Positions 1 through 8,776 of a stretch of DNA of 64,000 nt are shown here, piece by piece. Under the pieces are notes generated by a model. It was given only the letters and a program-made list of their open reading frames with translations. It had not been told where the DNA came from and made no database searches. Every line of letters begins with the position of its first letter. The stretch's first letter is position 1. The translations under genes were made by a program, and so were the position numbers. This DNA comes from Polynucleobacter sp. UK-Mo-2m-Kol15 (GTDB lineage: Bacteria; Pseudomonadota; Gammaproteobacteria; Burkholderiales; Burkholderiaceae): assembly GCF_018881505.1 (NCBI RefSeq), contig NZ_JACVQC010000001.1, positions 124,001 through 188,000 of the forward strand, read 5' to 3'.

Positions 1-1207
1 CCAACGTCTGAATAGCCAAGTAGACGCCTAATGCTATGTCAAATGCAGTAGTGCGAGACCAACCTGCATCAATACCTAAATCCACTAGATACCCAATCCC
101 CCACTGAACGATAAATGCACCGATAAAAAGTGTGAGGTTATAGGTAGTACTAACGCGCCCTGAAAAAGATTTTGGGAAATAGGAAACAATCAAACTCTGC
201 GCAAGCACAAAAGAGGAACTAGCTCCAGCAAGCAGATACCACCACAAAAATACCCACTCGCTACGTAAATAAAAAGCACATGCTTGAAAAATAAGTGCAG
301 TGCCAACCATCCAAGTTAAATACTGCAGAGTAGTAATTCCATGCTTAGCCAGCTTAGGCAACAGCACTGTGTTGAGTGCATATGAACACAATAAAACAGC
401 ATTAAATGAAAATAGCACCTGAGAAGCAGTTTCGGCGGAGTACTCCATTACTCCAGTCAACCAAGGTCCCAGCCACAGCGTTTGAATTGCAATAAATCCA
501 CCATAACAAAAAATTCCCAAGGGGAAGATTCTCCAAAAAAAAGGGTTTGTCAAAATTGGCTTATAACTGGCCCAAGATAAGGTTGCCTCGCCACCCTCAA
601 CTAAGCTTGTTTGATCTGATGACTTGCTCGCTTTTGCAGGTAAACCAAAATAGAGGATAAGCAAAGCCAAACAACAGAGCACGGCCATACCAATAAATAC
701 ACCCCGCCAGCCCATATAAGGCAATACAGCATGAAGCGGCCAAGATGTCATCAGAGCCCCTGAAGCTCCAAAAACAAGCATTCCGGATGCCAGCTGTCCT
801 TGCATCGGCAAGGGATACCAAGCTCGAAATCCTGAGAATGCGGCCATCAGGCATGCAGAGACTCCCATGCCAATGAATACCCTTCCAATAAGCAAGCTTA
901 AAAAGTCGTTTGCATAAGAAAATATCAATGCTCCCATAATTGCAAGCACCATCAGGCTGATTTCTGTTCGGCGCGGGCCAAATTTATCCAAACACAAACC
1001 AAGCGGTATTTGTGTCACACCAAAACCGAAAAAGTATGCGGCTGACAAAAGACCAAGTTGTGAGTTATTGATATGCAACTCATTTACCAACTCTGGTGCA
1101 ATTACTGCATTGATCGATCGAAACGCATATGAAATAAAGTATGCGAAAGCAAAACTTAAGAAAATTCTGACTGCGGCCTTATTTTCTAGAGGCAAATCAA
1201 TAGACAT
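1..1207 (-). CDS. MFS transporter, 3' end beyond the window
   Basis: The frame is open from an ATG at 1207 to the window edge, 402 codons without a stop, so the C-terminus is missing. The translation starts MSIDLPLENKAAVRIF and is strongly hydrophobic with alternating membrane segments. The loop after the second segment reads LCLDKFGPRRTE, the MFS signature A, and a later stretch GRVFIGMGVSACLMA resembles the next MFS helix. It is probably an inner-membrane secondary transporter; the substrate cannot be read from sequence. Its start lies 2 nt after the stop of the upstream lipoprotein gene, so it is probably the last gene of the lipB-lipA transcript. A link to lipoate is not implied. Confidence 0.85.
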   Translation of the reverse strand, partial: MSIDLPLENKAAVRIFLSFAFAYFISYAFRSINAVIAPELVNELHINNSQLGLLSAAYFFGFGVTQIPLGLCLDKFGPRRTEISLMVLAIMGALIFSYANDFLSLLIGRVFIGMGVSACLMAAFSGFRAWYPLPMQGQLASGMLVFGASGALMTSWPLHAVLPYMGWRGVFIGMAVLCCLALLILYFGLPAKASKSSDQTSLVEGGEATLSWASYKPILTNPFFWRIFPLGIFCYGGFIAIQTLWLGPWLTGVMEYSAETASQVLFSFNAVLLCSYALNTVLLPKLAKHGITTLQYLTWMVGTALIFQACAFYLRSEWVFLWWYLLAGASSSFVLAQSLIVSYFPKSFSGRVSTTYNLTLFIGAFIVQWGIGYLVDLGIDAGWSRTTAFDIALGVYLAIQTL

Positions 1208-1209
1208 AT

Positions 1210-1809
1210 TTAATTTGGATGAAACTCATCAAAGAAATTAGAATACGCCTCTTCAGAGAAAAACTTTATTGCATCTACCCTTGCTGGTGCTGTATGCAAA
1301 ACTGAAATTTGGTAAATCCAAACTCCATTATCTGGCCTAATTCGGGTAATCCAACGCACGCGCATTAACTGCTCTACCGTGCCAGTAGATTTGAATTCCA
1401 AAAAGTAATCTTTCGTAGCAAGACGCTGTTTATTTGCAACCTGATAAAGAGCATTAACACTAACAGCGCTATCTAAATTGACATTGGCACGATTCAATAA
1501 GTTGCTTTGCAGTTGCTCTAATAAATTAGGCGCCAGTAAAGCTTGATCGCCACTCAAATGAATCGTACTGACGGAATAAATGTCATTTTCAATTTTTACT
1601 GCTTCTAATGTTTGTGCAATTTCTTGATTTTGATAAGGCAATCGTCGCTCCATTTTCTCAGGCTTGCCTGGGAATAAAGCGCTATAGCCCTCTTGAGGAG
1701 CCTGTACGATCCGCCAATCTAATTTGGGGCTACAAGCAGAAAGTAAGATTACAGACGCTAGAAATACCCCGAGTTTTTGGAGCACCAATTTATACAATAC
1801 CTGCCCCAT
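1210..1809 (-). CDS. Small putative lipoprotein of unknown function
   Basis: I chose the ATG at 1809 (199 aa) over an upstream start at 1923, because the extra 38 residues would lie inside lipA while the signal peptide begins just after this ATG. The N-terminus [16 protein letters not shown] leads to a lipobox-like LLSAC, which suggests a lipid-anchored envelope protein. The mature part starts with PKLDWRIV and contains [10 protein letters not shown], as in other short secreted Burkholderiales proteins of unknown role. The gene overlaps the 3' end of lipA by 20 bp and is followed by the MFS gene 2 nt later. I do not recognise a catalytic motif. The operon position suggests cotranscription, not a role in lipoylation. 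Confidence 0.7.
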   Translation of the reverse strand: MGQVLYKLVLQKLGVFLASVILLSACSPKLDWRIVQAPQEGYSALFPGKPEKMERRLPYQNQEIAQTLEAVKIENDIYSVSTIHLSGDQALLAPNLLEQLQSNLLNRANVNLDSAVSVNALYQVANKQRLATKDYFLEFKSTGTVEQLMRVRWITRIRPDNGVWIYQISVLHTAPARVDAIKFFSEEAYSNFFDEFHPN

Positions 1810-2815
1810 GGGCTTGTTGATCGGCATGGTAGCTAGATCGCACCATCGCACCAACTGCAGCATGTGAGAAGCCCATGGCATAAGCCTCCTCCTCGAAATG
1901 CTTAAATACATCTGGATGAACATAGCGCTGAACTGGAAGATGGTGTCCTGAAGGTGCCAGATACTGGCCGATCGTCAGCATATCGATATTGTGCTCACGC
2001 ATATCGCGCATGACCGCTAATATTTCATCATCCGTCTCACCCAAACCAACCATCAAGCCACTCTTGGTTGGAATATGTGGGAAGCGCACTTTAAAGTCTT
2101 TTAGTAACTTTAAGGAATGTAGGTAATCTGCTCCGGGGCGTGCCTGTTTATACAGACGTGGAACGGTTTCTAGATTGTGATTCATCACATCAGGCAGACC
2201 TTGCGGGGCATACTCTGAAAAAATATCCAAAGCTTTATCTAAGCGGCCGCGAAAATCCGGCACCAAAACCTCTATACGAGTATCTGGAGAGAGTTCTCGT
2301 GATTGAGAAATACAGTCAACATAGTGCATGGCACCGCCATCACGTAAATCATCTCGATCTACACTGGTGATCACTACATAGTTTAGTTTCAGGGCAGCAA
2401 TTGTGCGCGCTAGATTGCCAGGCTCTTTTGTATCTAAGGGGTCTGGTCTACCATGACCCACATCACAAAATGGACAACGACGCGTACATTTATCTCCCAT
2501 AATCATGAAAGTAGCCGTGCCTTTACCAAAACATTCACCAATGTTAGGGCAGCTTGCTTCCTCACACACCGTCACCAGCTCATTCTCACGAAGAATCTTT
2601 TTGATTTCAGAGAAACGGGAATTTCCTGATGCGGCTTTTACTCGAATCCAGTCTGGCTTTTTGAGCACTTGCTCTAAGGGGACAATTTTGATTGGAATAC
2701 GTGCAGTTTTCTCGCTAGACTTCTGCTTGCGTGAAGCATCGTAGTTAAGATCCTGCCGACTATTGCTATTAGCAGCATTGACAGTGGAATCGAAGTCCGG
2801 CTTATTGGTAGTCAT
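1790..2815 (-). CDS. lipA: Lipoyl synthase LipA
   Basis: Radical-SAM enzyme that inserts two sulfurs into protein-bound octanoyl chains, giving lipoyl cofactors on pyruvate and 2-oxoglutarate dehydrogenases and the glycine cleavage H protein. The auxiliary [4Fe-4S] cysteines are visible at residues 84, 89 and 95 ([12 protein letters not shown]). The radical-SAM CxxxCxxC is at 110-117 (CTRRCPFC), and the C-terminal RSSYHAD supplies the conserved serine ligand. The length, 341 aa, includes a roughly 45-residue N-terminal extension that is common in betaproteobacteria. Its start overlaps the lipB stop by 4 bp (ATGA), so the two are translationally coupled and act in sequence. Confidence 0.97.
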   Translation of the reverse strand: MTTNKPDFDSTVNAANSNSRQDLNYDASRKQKSSEKTARIPIKIVPLEQVLKKPDWIRVKAASGNSRFSEIKKILRENELVTVCEEASCPNIGECFGKGTATFMIMGDKCTRRCPFCDVGHGRPDPLDTKEPGNLARTIAALKLNYVVITSVDRDDLRDGGAMHYVDCISQSRELSPDTRIEVLVPDFRGRLDKALDIFSEYAPQGLPDVMNHNLETVPRLYKQARPGADYLHSLKLLKDFKVRFPHIPTKSGLMVGLGETDDEILAVMRDMREHNIDMLTIGQYLAPSGHHLPVQRYVHPDVFKHFEEEAYAMGFSHAAVGAMVRSSYHADQQAHGAGIV

Positions 2816-3456
2816 GATGGAAGCAGTTGCTTTTGCAAGTGCCCTAAAAGGGTTTGGCTAATAATGCCTATATTGTCCTTGATCCCAAGGGTTTGCATAT
2901 CCACCGTCTTTAAGCCCTCATATCCACATGGGTGAATGCGGGAGAAAGCGCTTAAATCGGTTGATACATTCAAGGCAAGCCCATGATAAGTGCATCCTTT
3001 TGAGACCTTAAGACCCAAAGCCGCAATCTTGGCGCCCCGATATGCCAATGGAATTGGGTCCTCTTGGCTAAGGTAAATGCCGGGTGCGCCACGATGTCTT
3101 TCTGCTTGAACATCATAATCGGCTAGGGTATCAATCAAAGCTTGCTCGATTCGGGAGACTAGTTCTTTGACAAAAATCCCTAAACGCCTCAGATCCAGCA
3201 GCAGATAAGCCACGATTTGCCCAGGGCCGTGATAGGTGATCTCACCACCACGATCTACCTGTACCAAGGGAATTTGATTGCTTGGAGAATGTAAGTTACT
3301 GGCATCTCCCGCCAAACCCAAAGTAAAGACGGGGGGATGTTCCAAAATCCAAATTTCATCTGGGGTGTTGCCATCTCGATGCTGAGTAAAATCTCGCATC
3401 GCTTGATAGGTTGACTCATAGTCAACCACCCCTAAATGTTTTACTAAAAAACTCAT
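2812..3456 (-). CDS. lipB: Octanoyltransferase LipB
   Basis: Transfers octanoyl groups from octanoyl-ACP to lipoyl domains, producing the LipA substrate. The family motif [12 protein letters not shown] is at residues 69-80. The catalytic lysine is K143 in AKIAALGL, and the acyl-accepting cysteine is C177 in HPCGYEG. The length (214 aa) is normal and the protein should be cytosolic. It sits directly before lipA with a 4 bp overlap and 9 nt after the DUF493 gene, an arrangement common in proteobacteria. Confidence 0.97.
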   Translation of the reverse strand: MSFLVKHLGVVDYESTYQAMRDFTQHRDGNTPDEIWILEHPPVFTLGLAGDASNLHSPSNQIPLVQVDRGGEITYHGPGQIVAYLLLDLRRLGIFVKELVSRIEQALIDTLADYDVQAERHRGAPGIYLSQEDPIPLAYRGAKIAALGLKVSKGCTYHGLALNVSTDLSAFSRIHPCGYEGLKTVDMQTLGIKDNIGIISQTLLGHLQKQLLPS

Positions 3457-3465
3457 GCAAATAAT

Positions 3466-3735
3466 TTAGAGGACAACGCTAACCAGGGGATGCGTGGAGA
3501 GGGTGCGATATAGCTCATCTAATTGCTCACGACTGGTTGCAGTGATTGGCAAAGTAATACCTAAATAATTTCCATCTTTTGAAGGTCTTTGCTCAACCTT
3601 GCTCTCATCAAGTGTAGGGTCAAATTGACGAGCAATATGCAAGATTGCAGGTAAGTATTCTGGATTAGTCTTGCCCATCACCTTAATCGGAAACTCAGAT
3701 GGATACTCGATCAGAGATTTTCTATCTTCAGTCAT
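3466..3735 (-). CDS. DUF493 / YbeD-family protein
   Basis: Small 89-residue protein matching the YbeD (UPF0250) family: an N-terminal LIEYPSEFPIKVMG strand, a mid-segment with a conserved Pro and Asp, and a C-terminal helix ending in a VVL strand, as in an ACT-like ferredoxin fold. Family members commonly lie directly upstream of lipB, as here, 9 nt away. A regulatory role in lipoate metabolism has been suggested from this position, but the sequence itself shows no catalytic residues. Confidence 0.85.
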   Translation of the reverse strand: MTEDRKSLIEYPSEFPIKVMGKTNPEYLPAILHIARQFDPTLDESKVEQRPSKDGNYLGITLPITATSREQLDELYRTLSTHPLVSVVL

Positions 3736-3768
3736 TTATTCTTATCTTTCTCAATTTTCTTTATGGCT

Positions 3769-4485
3769 TTATTGATTGCGGTGATCAGGCATGCCCAACC
3801 AAGCACTAGTAATGATGTTACGAATGCAATGTAAACGGCGATGAAAAAAATGATCTGCACCTGGCACCACTTGAACTGTTAATTCCTGAGGGCGCGCCCA
3901 ATCTAAGACGTCGAGCAACGGAATGGTTTCATCCACCTCACCATGAATCAAAATCGTATCTGCAGGCACTGGTGCCAAGACCCATTTGCCTGCTGCACTT
4001 CCAACCATGACCAGCCTCTCAGCTGGACGATCTAACTCCACCAAGCGCCGCACTAAATGGGTCCCAACAAAGCTCCCAAATGAAAATCCGGAAACCACCA
4101 AAGGCAATGTATTTGCAGTCTGCGTCCAAGATTGTTGCGCAGTCGCTTCAAATTGATTCCAACTGGAAGGTGTGCGCATCCAATCAGTGACATGCATCAA
4201 ATCTTCCAGCTCGCCGACGCCATCATCATGCACTCCAGCAGTAGCCCCTACTCCACGAAAATTTGGTCGAACACTCACATAACCCAACTGATTAAAAGCA
4301 CGCGCCATAGTTTGCGCAACCTTGTTATCCATCGTCCCACCCATGAGTGGATGTGGATGAGCAACCAAGGCCAAACCTCTCACCAAGAAGTCAGGATTAT
4401 TTTTTAATTCATCAGGTAGATCAATCGACATTTCGATTTGACCCACCACACCATCAATATGAATTATTTTTGTACGGCTATTCAT
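3769..4485 (-). CDS. Alpha/beta hydrolase (COG2945-like)
   Basis: A 238-residue alpha/beta hydrolase without a signal peptide. The nucleophile elbow is GFSFGS at residues 133-138 with serine 135. The likely acid is D185 in HGEVDE and the histidine is H212 in GADHFF, so the triad is complete. The N-terminal AHPHPLMGG (42-50) and NFRGVG (75-80) are typical of the short cytosolic COG2945 hydrolases. The substrate is unknown. It starts the run that continues into DUF493-lipB-lipA, separated by about 33 nt, so cotranscription is possible. Confidence 0.88.
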   Translation of the reverse strand: MNSRTKIIHIDGVVGQIEMSIDLPDELKNNPDFLVRGLALVAHPHPLMGGTMDNKVAQTMARAFNQLGYVSVRPNFRGVGATAGVHDDGVGELEDLMHVTDWMRTPSSWNQFEATAQQSWTQTANTLPLVVSGFSFGSFVGTHLVRRLVELDRPAERLVMVGSAAGKWVLAPVPADTILIHGEVDETIPLLDVLDWARPQELTVQVVPGADHFFHRRLHCIRNIITSAWLGMPDHRNQ

Positions 4486-4510
4486 CCGGAAGGGCTTTCT
4501 AAAATCTTTT

Positions 4511-4825
4511 TTAAGCTAACTGCAGACGCTCTACTGGACGTCCTTGTATTAAGTGTGACTGAATAATTTCTTCAACATCGTCAGTATCTATAAAGGTGTA
4601 CCAAATACCCTCTGGATAAATCACCATCACGGGGCCGTCAGCGCAACGATCTAAACAACCCGCTTTATTGATACGAATTTTTCCTGGGCCAGATAGACCC
4701 AACTCTTTCACGCGATTCTTTGCAAAGTTAAATAGTGCAAATGCGTTATGACGATCGCAGCAATCTTCGCCATTACTGCGCTGGTTTAGACAGAAAAAAA
4801 CATGGTGTTGAAAGCTCATATGCAA
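4511..4825 (-). CDS. Thioredoxin-like [2Fe-2S] ferredoxin
   Basis: A 104-residue protein of the thioredoxin-fold [2Fe-2S] ferredoxin type. The first cysteine pair is FFCLNQR followed about 10 residues later by CCDRH, and the second is in AGCLDRCADGPV, matching the C-x(n)-C...C-x3-C ligand pattern. A role as a soluble electron carrier is inferred; no partner is evident. It lies 6 nt after the VanZ-like gene and 25 nt before the hydrolase gene, so all three may share a transcript. Confidence 0.88.
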   Translation of the reverse strand: MHMSFQHHVFFCLNQRSNGEDCCDRHNAFALFNFAKNRVKELGLSGPGKIRINKAGCLDRCADGPVMVIYPEGIWYTFIDTDDVEEIIQSHLIQGRPVERLQLA

Positions 4826-4831
4826 TCTTAG

Positions 4832-5926
4832 TCAAGGTTTTGAATCAAAAGTAGTCCGATTTCGGAGCACCCAAAATAAGGCTAATGGCAACCATACTAC
4901 CGAAACCCATTGCATTAACTCATTAAAGTGTAATAGCCGACCTTGGTTCCAGTGTCGCAATGTCAAAATGAAATAAGGGTTATCCGGCAATAGGTTAATA
5001 GCTAGGGTGGCGCTGATCAAGCAAACAATTGCAAGCCGAGCTTTACTAGCCACTGAAAATTGGAGGGTCCATCTAAGCAATAAAATTCCCAACACCATTC
5101 CCCAAATCGCCCCTGCGGTAAGCCAAAGCAAACTGTATTCAGCGCCGAATAGCAAGGCAGTAAAGGCAATCTTGACCAAAACGGTGAAGCAAAGCAGGCT
5201 ATTTAAGATTTTCCATTGGGGTGCTTTTGCACGCATTCCTAAAGATAGCAATAGCCCCGTACCCAACCAGCATAACGCCGTAATGATGGATTCCTGAATC
5301 ACATGATTTACCACCATGGTTCCCCAATCGACCGAGGCAAAAATTGCATGCCCCCAGACTCCGGTACCTAGCCAAGAACTTTGGGGATAAATTTGAGCCC
5401 AAGGAAAGAGAAGAAATAAGGCGCAAGCGGCCCAATTTAAACCAAACCACTGGTCAAAATGACGTCGTACAGCACTGCCAGAGAGCCACTGAGGGCCCAA
5501 GGGAATGGCTAGCAAGCCACCCATCAAACCGCCCAAGACATTGGCCCACCAATCCATTTGACTTGGAATTCGAGTGGGTAGCCAAGTTTGCAAAGACTCC
5601 ACGCTAAACGCCAATGCTGCGCTCATACTTAGGGCAATCCCCAGAGCTACAAAGTTACGCCAACGCGGATAACAGGCAAAAACTAACAAAAATCCCAAGG
5701 GAATATAGGCCAAGATATTGACTGAGACATCAAAGAGCGTAATGTAGCGAGGCAGTGGAGCATCTAACCATGCCCATGCGGCAATGCCATTGTCAAAGTT
5801 GAAGTCGAAAGGATTTAGGCTGACATAAACAATCAACAGCGCATAGCTCAGGCTAATAGCCCTAGCCAAAGGCATTGCCTGGAGGGGCCAAACAAACTTG
5901 CGAGGGCGCTGATCTTCATGATGCAT
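4832..5926 (-). CDS. VanZ-family integral membrane protein
   Basis: A 364-residue polytopic membrane protein. The N-terminal half carries the VanZ-like pattern: a first helix SYALLIVYVSLNPFDF, a loop, IPLGFLLVF, and then DWWANVLGGLMGG at about residues 124-136. The C-terminal half has several more hydrophobic helices without recognisable motifs, making it longer than minimal VanZ proteins of about 160 aa. VanZ in enterococci is tied to teicoplanin resistance, but most homologues, including this one, have no known function. It is divergent from birA with only 46 bp between starts. Confidence 0.8.
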   Translation of the reverse strand: MHHEDQRPRKFVWPLQAMPLARAISLSYALLIVYVSLNPFDFNFDNGIAAWAWLDAPLPRYITLFDVSVNILAYIPLGFLLVFACYPRWRNFVALGIALSMSAALAFSVESLQTWLPTRIPSQMDWWANVLGGLMGGLLAIPLGPQWLSGSAVRRHFDQWFGLNWAACALFLLFPWAQIYPQSSWLGTGVWGHAIFASVDWGTMVVNHVIQESIITALCWLGTGLLLSLGMRAKAPQWKILNSLLCFTVLVKIAFTALLFGAEYSLLWLTAGAIWGMVLGILLLRWTLQFSVASKARLAIVCLISATLAINLLPDNPYFILTLRHWNQGRLLHFNELMQWVSVVWLPLALFWVLRNRTTFDSKP

Positions 5927-5972
5927 TCCATCATTCTAGGTCAGCTAGGTCAGTTCTTTCTACAATAGGGCA

Positions 5973-6773
5973 ATGAGCCCAAATTGCATCTTAGAGCGAG
6001 TCGCTACTACAAAATCAACTAATGATGATTTATTGGCCCGTTGGCGTGCTGGGGAATTAATTGACCCCGTTGCTCGTATCGCTCATGAACAGACATCCGG
6101 CAAAGGCCGGGCTGGAAGGGTTTGGCTTTCTAGGCCTGACGATACCCTATGCTTTTCTTTGGCCCACCCCTTTCATAAGAGCCCCAATGAGCTAAGTGGA
6201 CTCAGTCTAGTTATCGGACTAGCAGTTATCGCCGGCATTGCTGGTGCCTTAGGCATGAGTGAGGCCTCCCTGCATCAACAAGGCCTAAGACTAAAGTGGC
6301 CTAATGATTTACTGCTGAACAATGCCAAGCTTGGCGGTATCCTCATTGAAGGTGGGCAGAGTAATCCAAGCTCACCCACTTGGATGGTAATAGGACTGGG
6401 TCTGAACTTACACAATGCAGCACTGATTACAAATAGCCTGCAAGGCCATTCCACTATTGGTGTTGCGGCCCTAGATCAGCTATTACCGCATCAAAAACCC
6501 ATTCCAGATGCTGAGTTTATTTGGCTAAAACTCATTGAGTCTTTTGAGAAACATTTGGCTCAATTTGAACAACACGGTTTTGCCCAATTTAAAGATTCCT
6601 GGGCGCAGTGGGATGCCTTCAATGGTCAGTCTGTTTGCATCTCTGGAACTGGCAAAGAACCTATCATTGGGATTTCTGCTGGAGTAGATGATGCTGGAGC
6701 ACTCATTCTCAGGCAACAACATCAATCAATCACTATTCATGCAGGTGATCTTTCTTTGCGAGTGCAATCATGA
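5973..6773 (+). CDS. birA: Biotin--[acetyl-CoA-carboxylase] ligase
   Basis: Activates biotin with ATP and attaches it to the biotin carboxyl carrier protein. Family motifs are TTKSTNDDL (12-20), the biotinyl-AMP loop SGKGRAGRVW (42-51), KWPNDLLL (108-115) and GGILIEG (121-127). At 266 aa it lacks the N-terminal winged-helix domain of E. coli BirA, so it is a ligase only and not a repressor of biotin genes. It overlaps coaX by 4 bp (ATGA), a pairing common in Burkholderiales. Confidence 0.95.
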   Translation: MSPNCILERVATTKSTNDDLLARWRAGELIDPVARIAHEQTSGKGRAGRVWLSRPDDTLCFSLAHPFHKSPNELSGLSLVIGLAVIAGIAGALGMSEASLHQQGLRLKWPNDLLLNNAKLGGILIEGGQSNPSSPTWMVIGLGLNLHNAALITNSLQGHSTIGVAALDQLLPHQKPIPDAEFIWLKLIESFEKHLAQFEQHGFAQFKDSWAQWDAFNGQSVCISGTGKEPIIGISAGVDDAGALILRQQHQSITIHAGDLSLRVQS

Positions 6774-7591
6774 GCTTATATCTAGTATTTGATCTTGGTA
6801 ATACTCGACTAAAGTGGGCTGCTGTCGAATCTACACAAAATATTGCAGACCGAAATAAAAAACTGTGGGCGTATTCTGGTTCGGTCAGTACCAAATCTTT
6901 CCAATCACCTGAACTGCGTGCCGAACTATCTGACTATATTTCTAAAACATTACCTAAGCCAGATGCCATTGGATTTTGCTGTGTAGCAGGTGATGCTGCC
7001 ATTGAAAATCTCCGCAGCCTATTTCCGCAATGGCAAGATCTTGAGTGGAAGCAATTTACAGGCAGCAGCTCTTATACAGGTGTACGCACGCTCTATCAAG
7101 ATCCGAGTAAATTGGGTGCAGATCGATGGGCCGCCTTAATCGGCGCACGAGCACTCTCAAACACCAACACACTAGTCATTAGCGCTGGGACGGCCACTAC
7201 GATTGATTTACTAGGCGGTAATGGCGTTCATTACGGAGGCTGGATCTTGCCAGGCCTCAATCTAATGCAAGAAAGTCTGCAAAAAAACACAGCACAACTT
7301 CCATTAGCGGTTCGCGCTAGCAAACCTGAAACTCAAGCGAGTTTTGGCACAACAACAGATGAGGCGATTACTGGCGGTTGTGACGCGGCACAAATGGGGG
7401 CAATACTACATGCAGCCTATTTAGCAAAAGCTATGAATCATCCTGTCGAGCGCATTTGGCTTGATGGTGGTAATGCAAAAATTTTAGCAAGTGCAATTAA
7501 GCAGTTTCCCGAGCTGGCAGCGCTTCCTATTGAACCTATTGAGGGTTTAGTGCTGCGAGGGCTCTGGGCCTGGCTTTTACAAAACCTGTAG
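6770..7591 (+). CDS. coaX: Type III pantothenate kinase CoaX
   Basis: Phosphorylates pantothenate in the first step of coenzyme A synthesis; the type III enzyme belongs to the ASKHA fold and needs a monovalent cation. Visible motifs are the phosphate loop FDLGNTRLKW (8-17), GADRWAALIGA (about 115-125) and SAGTATTIDLL (about 137-147), with WLDGGNA near the C-terminus. The length of 273 aa is normal. It is translationally coupled to birA. Confidence 0.96.
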   Translation: MSLYLVFDLGNTRLKWAAVESTQNIADRNKKLWAYSGSVSTKSFQSPELRAELSDYISKTLPKPDAIGFCCVAGDAAIENLRSLFPQWQDLEWKQFTGSSSYTGVRTLYQDPSKLGADRWAALIGARALSNTNTLVISAGTATTIDLLGGNGVHYGGWILPGLNLMQESLQKNTAQLPLAVRASKPETQASFGTTTDEAITGGCDAAQMGAILHAAYLAKAMNHPVERIWLDGGNAKILASAIKQFPELAALPIEPIEGLVLRGLWAWLLQNL

Positions 7592-7593
7592 CT

Positions 7594-7613
7594 GCCTGCT
7601 TCTGTTTGCAGGC
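7594..7613. terminator. Short inverted repeat between convergent genes
   Basis: GCCTGC (7594-7599) and GCAGGC (7608-7613) form a 6 bp stem with an 8 nt loop in the 23 bp gap between the stops of coaX and rfaE2. No clear U tract follows on either strand, so this is a weak candidate for a shared terminator. Confidence 0.35.
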
Positions 7614-7614
7614 C

Positions 7615-8106
7615 TTAGCTGGTGCGGATCTTGCCCAACAGGGTTGTTGTAGAGCGCTCGTATAAAAATGGAATAGCGACCGCTTTTCCACCCCAGGTTT
7701 TTACGAGGCGAGTTTCCTCGAGAGTATCGATTTGATAATCACCCCCCTTGACATAGATATCTGGATGTACAGTGGCTATGAGATTCACTGGGGTCTTCTC
7801 GGTAAATAGCACTACCAAATCCACACTCTCAAGTGCCGCCAATAAAGCCTGACGATCAGCCTCAGTATTAATTGGCCTGTCATCACCCTTACCTAGCATT
7901 TTGACTGAAGTATCTGCGTTAACACCCACTACCAGACTAGCGCCTAGTGCTCGTGCTTGGGCAAGATAACTGGCATGTCCACGATGCAAAATGTCGAAAA
8001 CACCATTTGTAAATACCAGGGGTCTCGGAAGTTTGGCAATACGAGCCTCCAGATCGGCTGGGGTGCAAACTTTAGACTCAAAAGAAGGTAAAGGTAAGGA
8101 GCTCAT
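7615..8106 (-). CDS. rfaE2: D-glycero-beta-D-manno-heptose 1-phosphate adenylyltransferase
   Basis: Makes ADP-heptose from heptose 1-phosphate for the inner core of lipopolysaccharide. The nucleotidyltransferase signature is FTNGVFDILHRGH (32-44), followed by VVGVNADTSVK and, near the C-terminus, YVKGGDY and ERSTTTLL. At 163 aa it holds only the adenylyltransferase half of the HldE fusion known from E. coli; the kinase half (rfaE1) would be a separate gene, as usual in betaproteobacteria, and is not in this window. Confidence 0.93.
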   Translation of the reverse strand: MSSLPLPSFESKVCTPADLEARIAKLPRPLVFTNGVFDILHRGHASYLAQARALGASLVVGVNADTSVKMLGKGDDRPINTEADRQALLAALESVDLVVLFTEKTPVNLIATVHPDIYVKGGDYQIDTLEETRLVKTWGGKAVAIPFLYERSTTTLLGKIRTS

Positions 8107-8197
8107 GACATCATATTAATGGCATTGAGCTCAGCCCAACGATATTTGCCAGAATGTCTTAGACTTGGACATCCCCCCTCCAGCCCAAAGGTTCGAT

Positions 8198-8776
8198 ATG
8201 ATTCGCATTATGCCGAGGTACTTACTAGCACTACTTTTACTGCTAACGGCCATGCAATTTGTAAAGGCAGCTCCTGCGGCCTCTCCTAGCTGCAGCCCGC
8301 TTTTGTCCCATACCTTTCCGAGACTGCAGGATGAGGCACCCCAAAATCTTTGCCAATACCAAGGAAAAGTTATTCTGGCTGTTAATACGGCTAGCTTTTG
8401 TGGCTTCACGAGCCAATACGAGGGTCTTGAGAAGCTGTACGCCAAATACAAAGATCGTGGCTTAGTTGTGCTGGGTTTTCCATCGAACGATTTTGGTCAA
8501 CAGGAGCCGGGTAGCAACAAGGAAATTGCTGACTTCTGTAAAAATACCTATGACGTCAAGTTTCCCATGTTTGCAAAGAGCTCCGTTAGCGGCAGCAATC
8601 CCAACCCTTTATTTAAGATGTTAATAGCTAAAACTGGTACAACTCCTAAATGGAATTTTTATAAATATCTCATTGATCGCAACGGGAATGTAGTAGACGC
8701 ATTTAGCAGCATGACTAAACCAACGAGCAGTAGCATTACCAATCAGATAGAGAAACTTCTTGGAGAGAAAATTTAG
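8198..8776 (+). CDS. Glutathione peroxidase, probably exported
   Basis: Reduces hydroperoxides with a thiol donor. I use the ATG at 8198 (192 aa): it has AAAGG 6 nt upstream and opens a signal peptide MIRIMPRYLLALLLLLTAM that ends near KAAPA, unlike the TTG at 8165. The peroxidatic cysteine is C68 in NTASFCGFT. The conserved FPSNDFGQQEPG follows at about 94-105 with the glutamine, and KWNF carries the tryptophan. Glutathione peroxidases without a signal are usual in bacteria, so periplasmic location is notable but inferred. Its stop overlaps the next start by 1 nt, linking it to the lipid-modification cluster. Confidence 0.9.
   Translation: MIRIMPRYLLALLLLLTAMQFVKAAPAASPSCSPLLSHTFPRLQDEAPQNLCQYQGKVILAVNTASFCGFTSQYEGLEKLYAKYKDRGLVVLGFPSNDFGQQEPGSNKEIADFCKNTYDVKFPMFAKSSVSGSNPNPLFKMLIAKTGTTPKWNFYKYLIDRNGNVVDAFSSMTKPTSSSITNQIEKLLGEKI

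Noticed and set aside
597..854. 85-codon minus-strand frame
   Set aside because: Lies within the MFS gene in another frame; the main frame has a consistent MFS translation over 402 codons.
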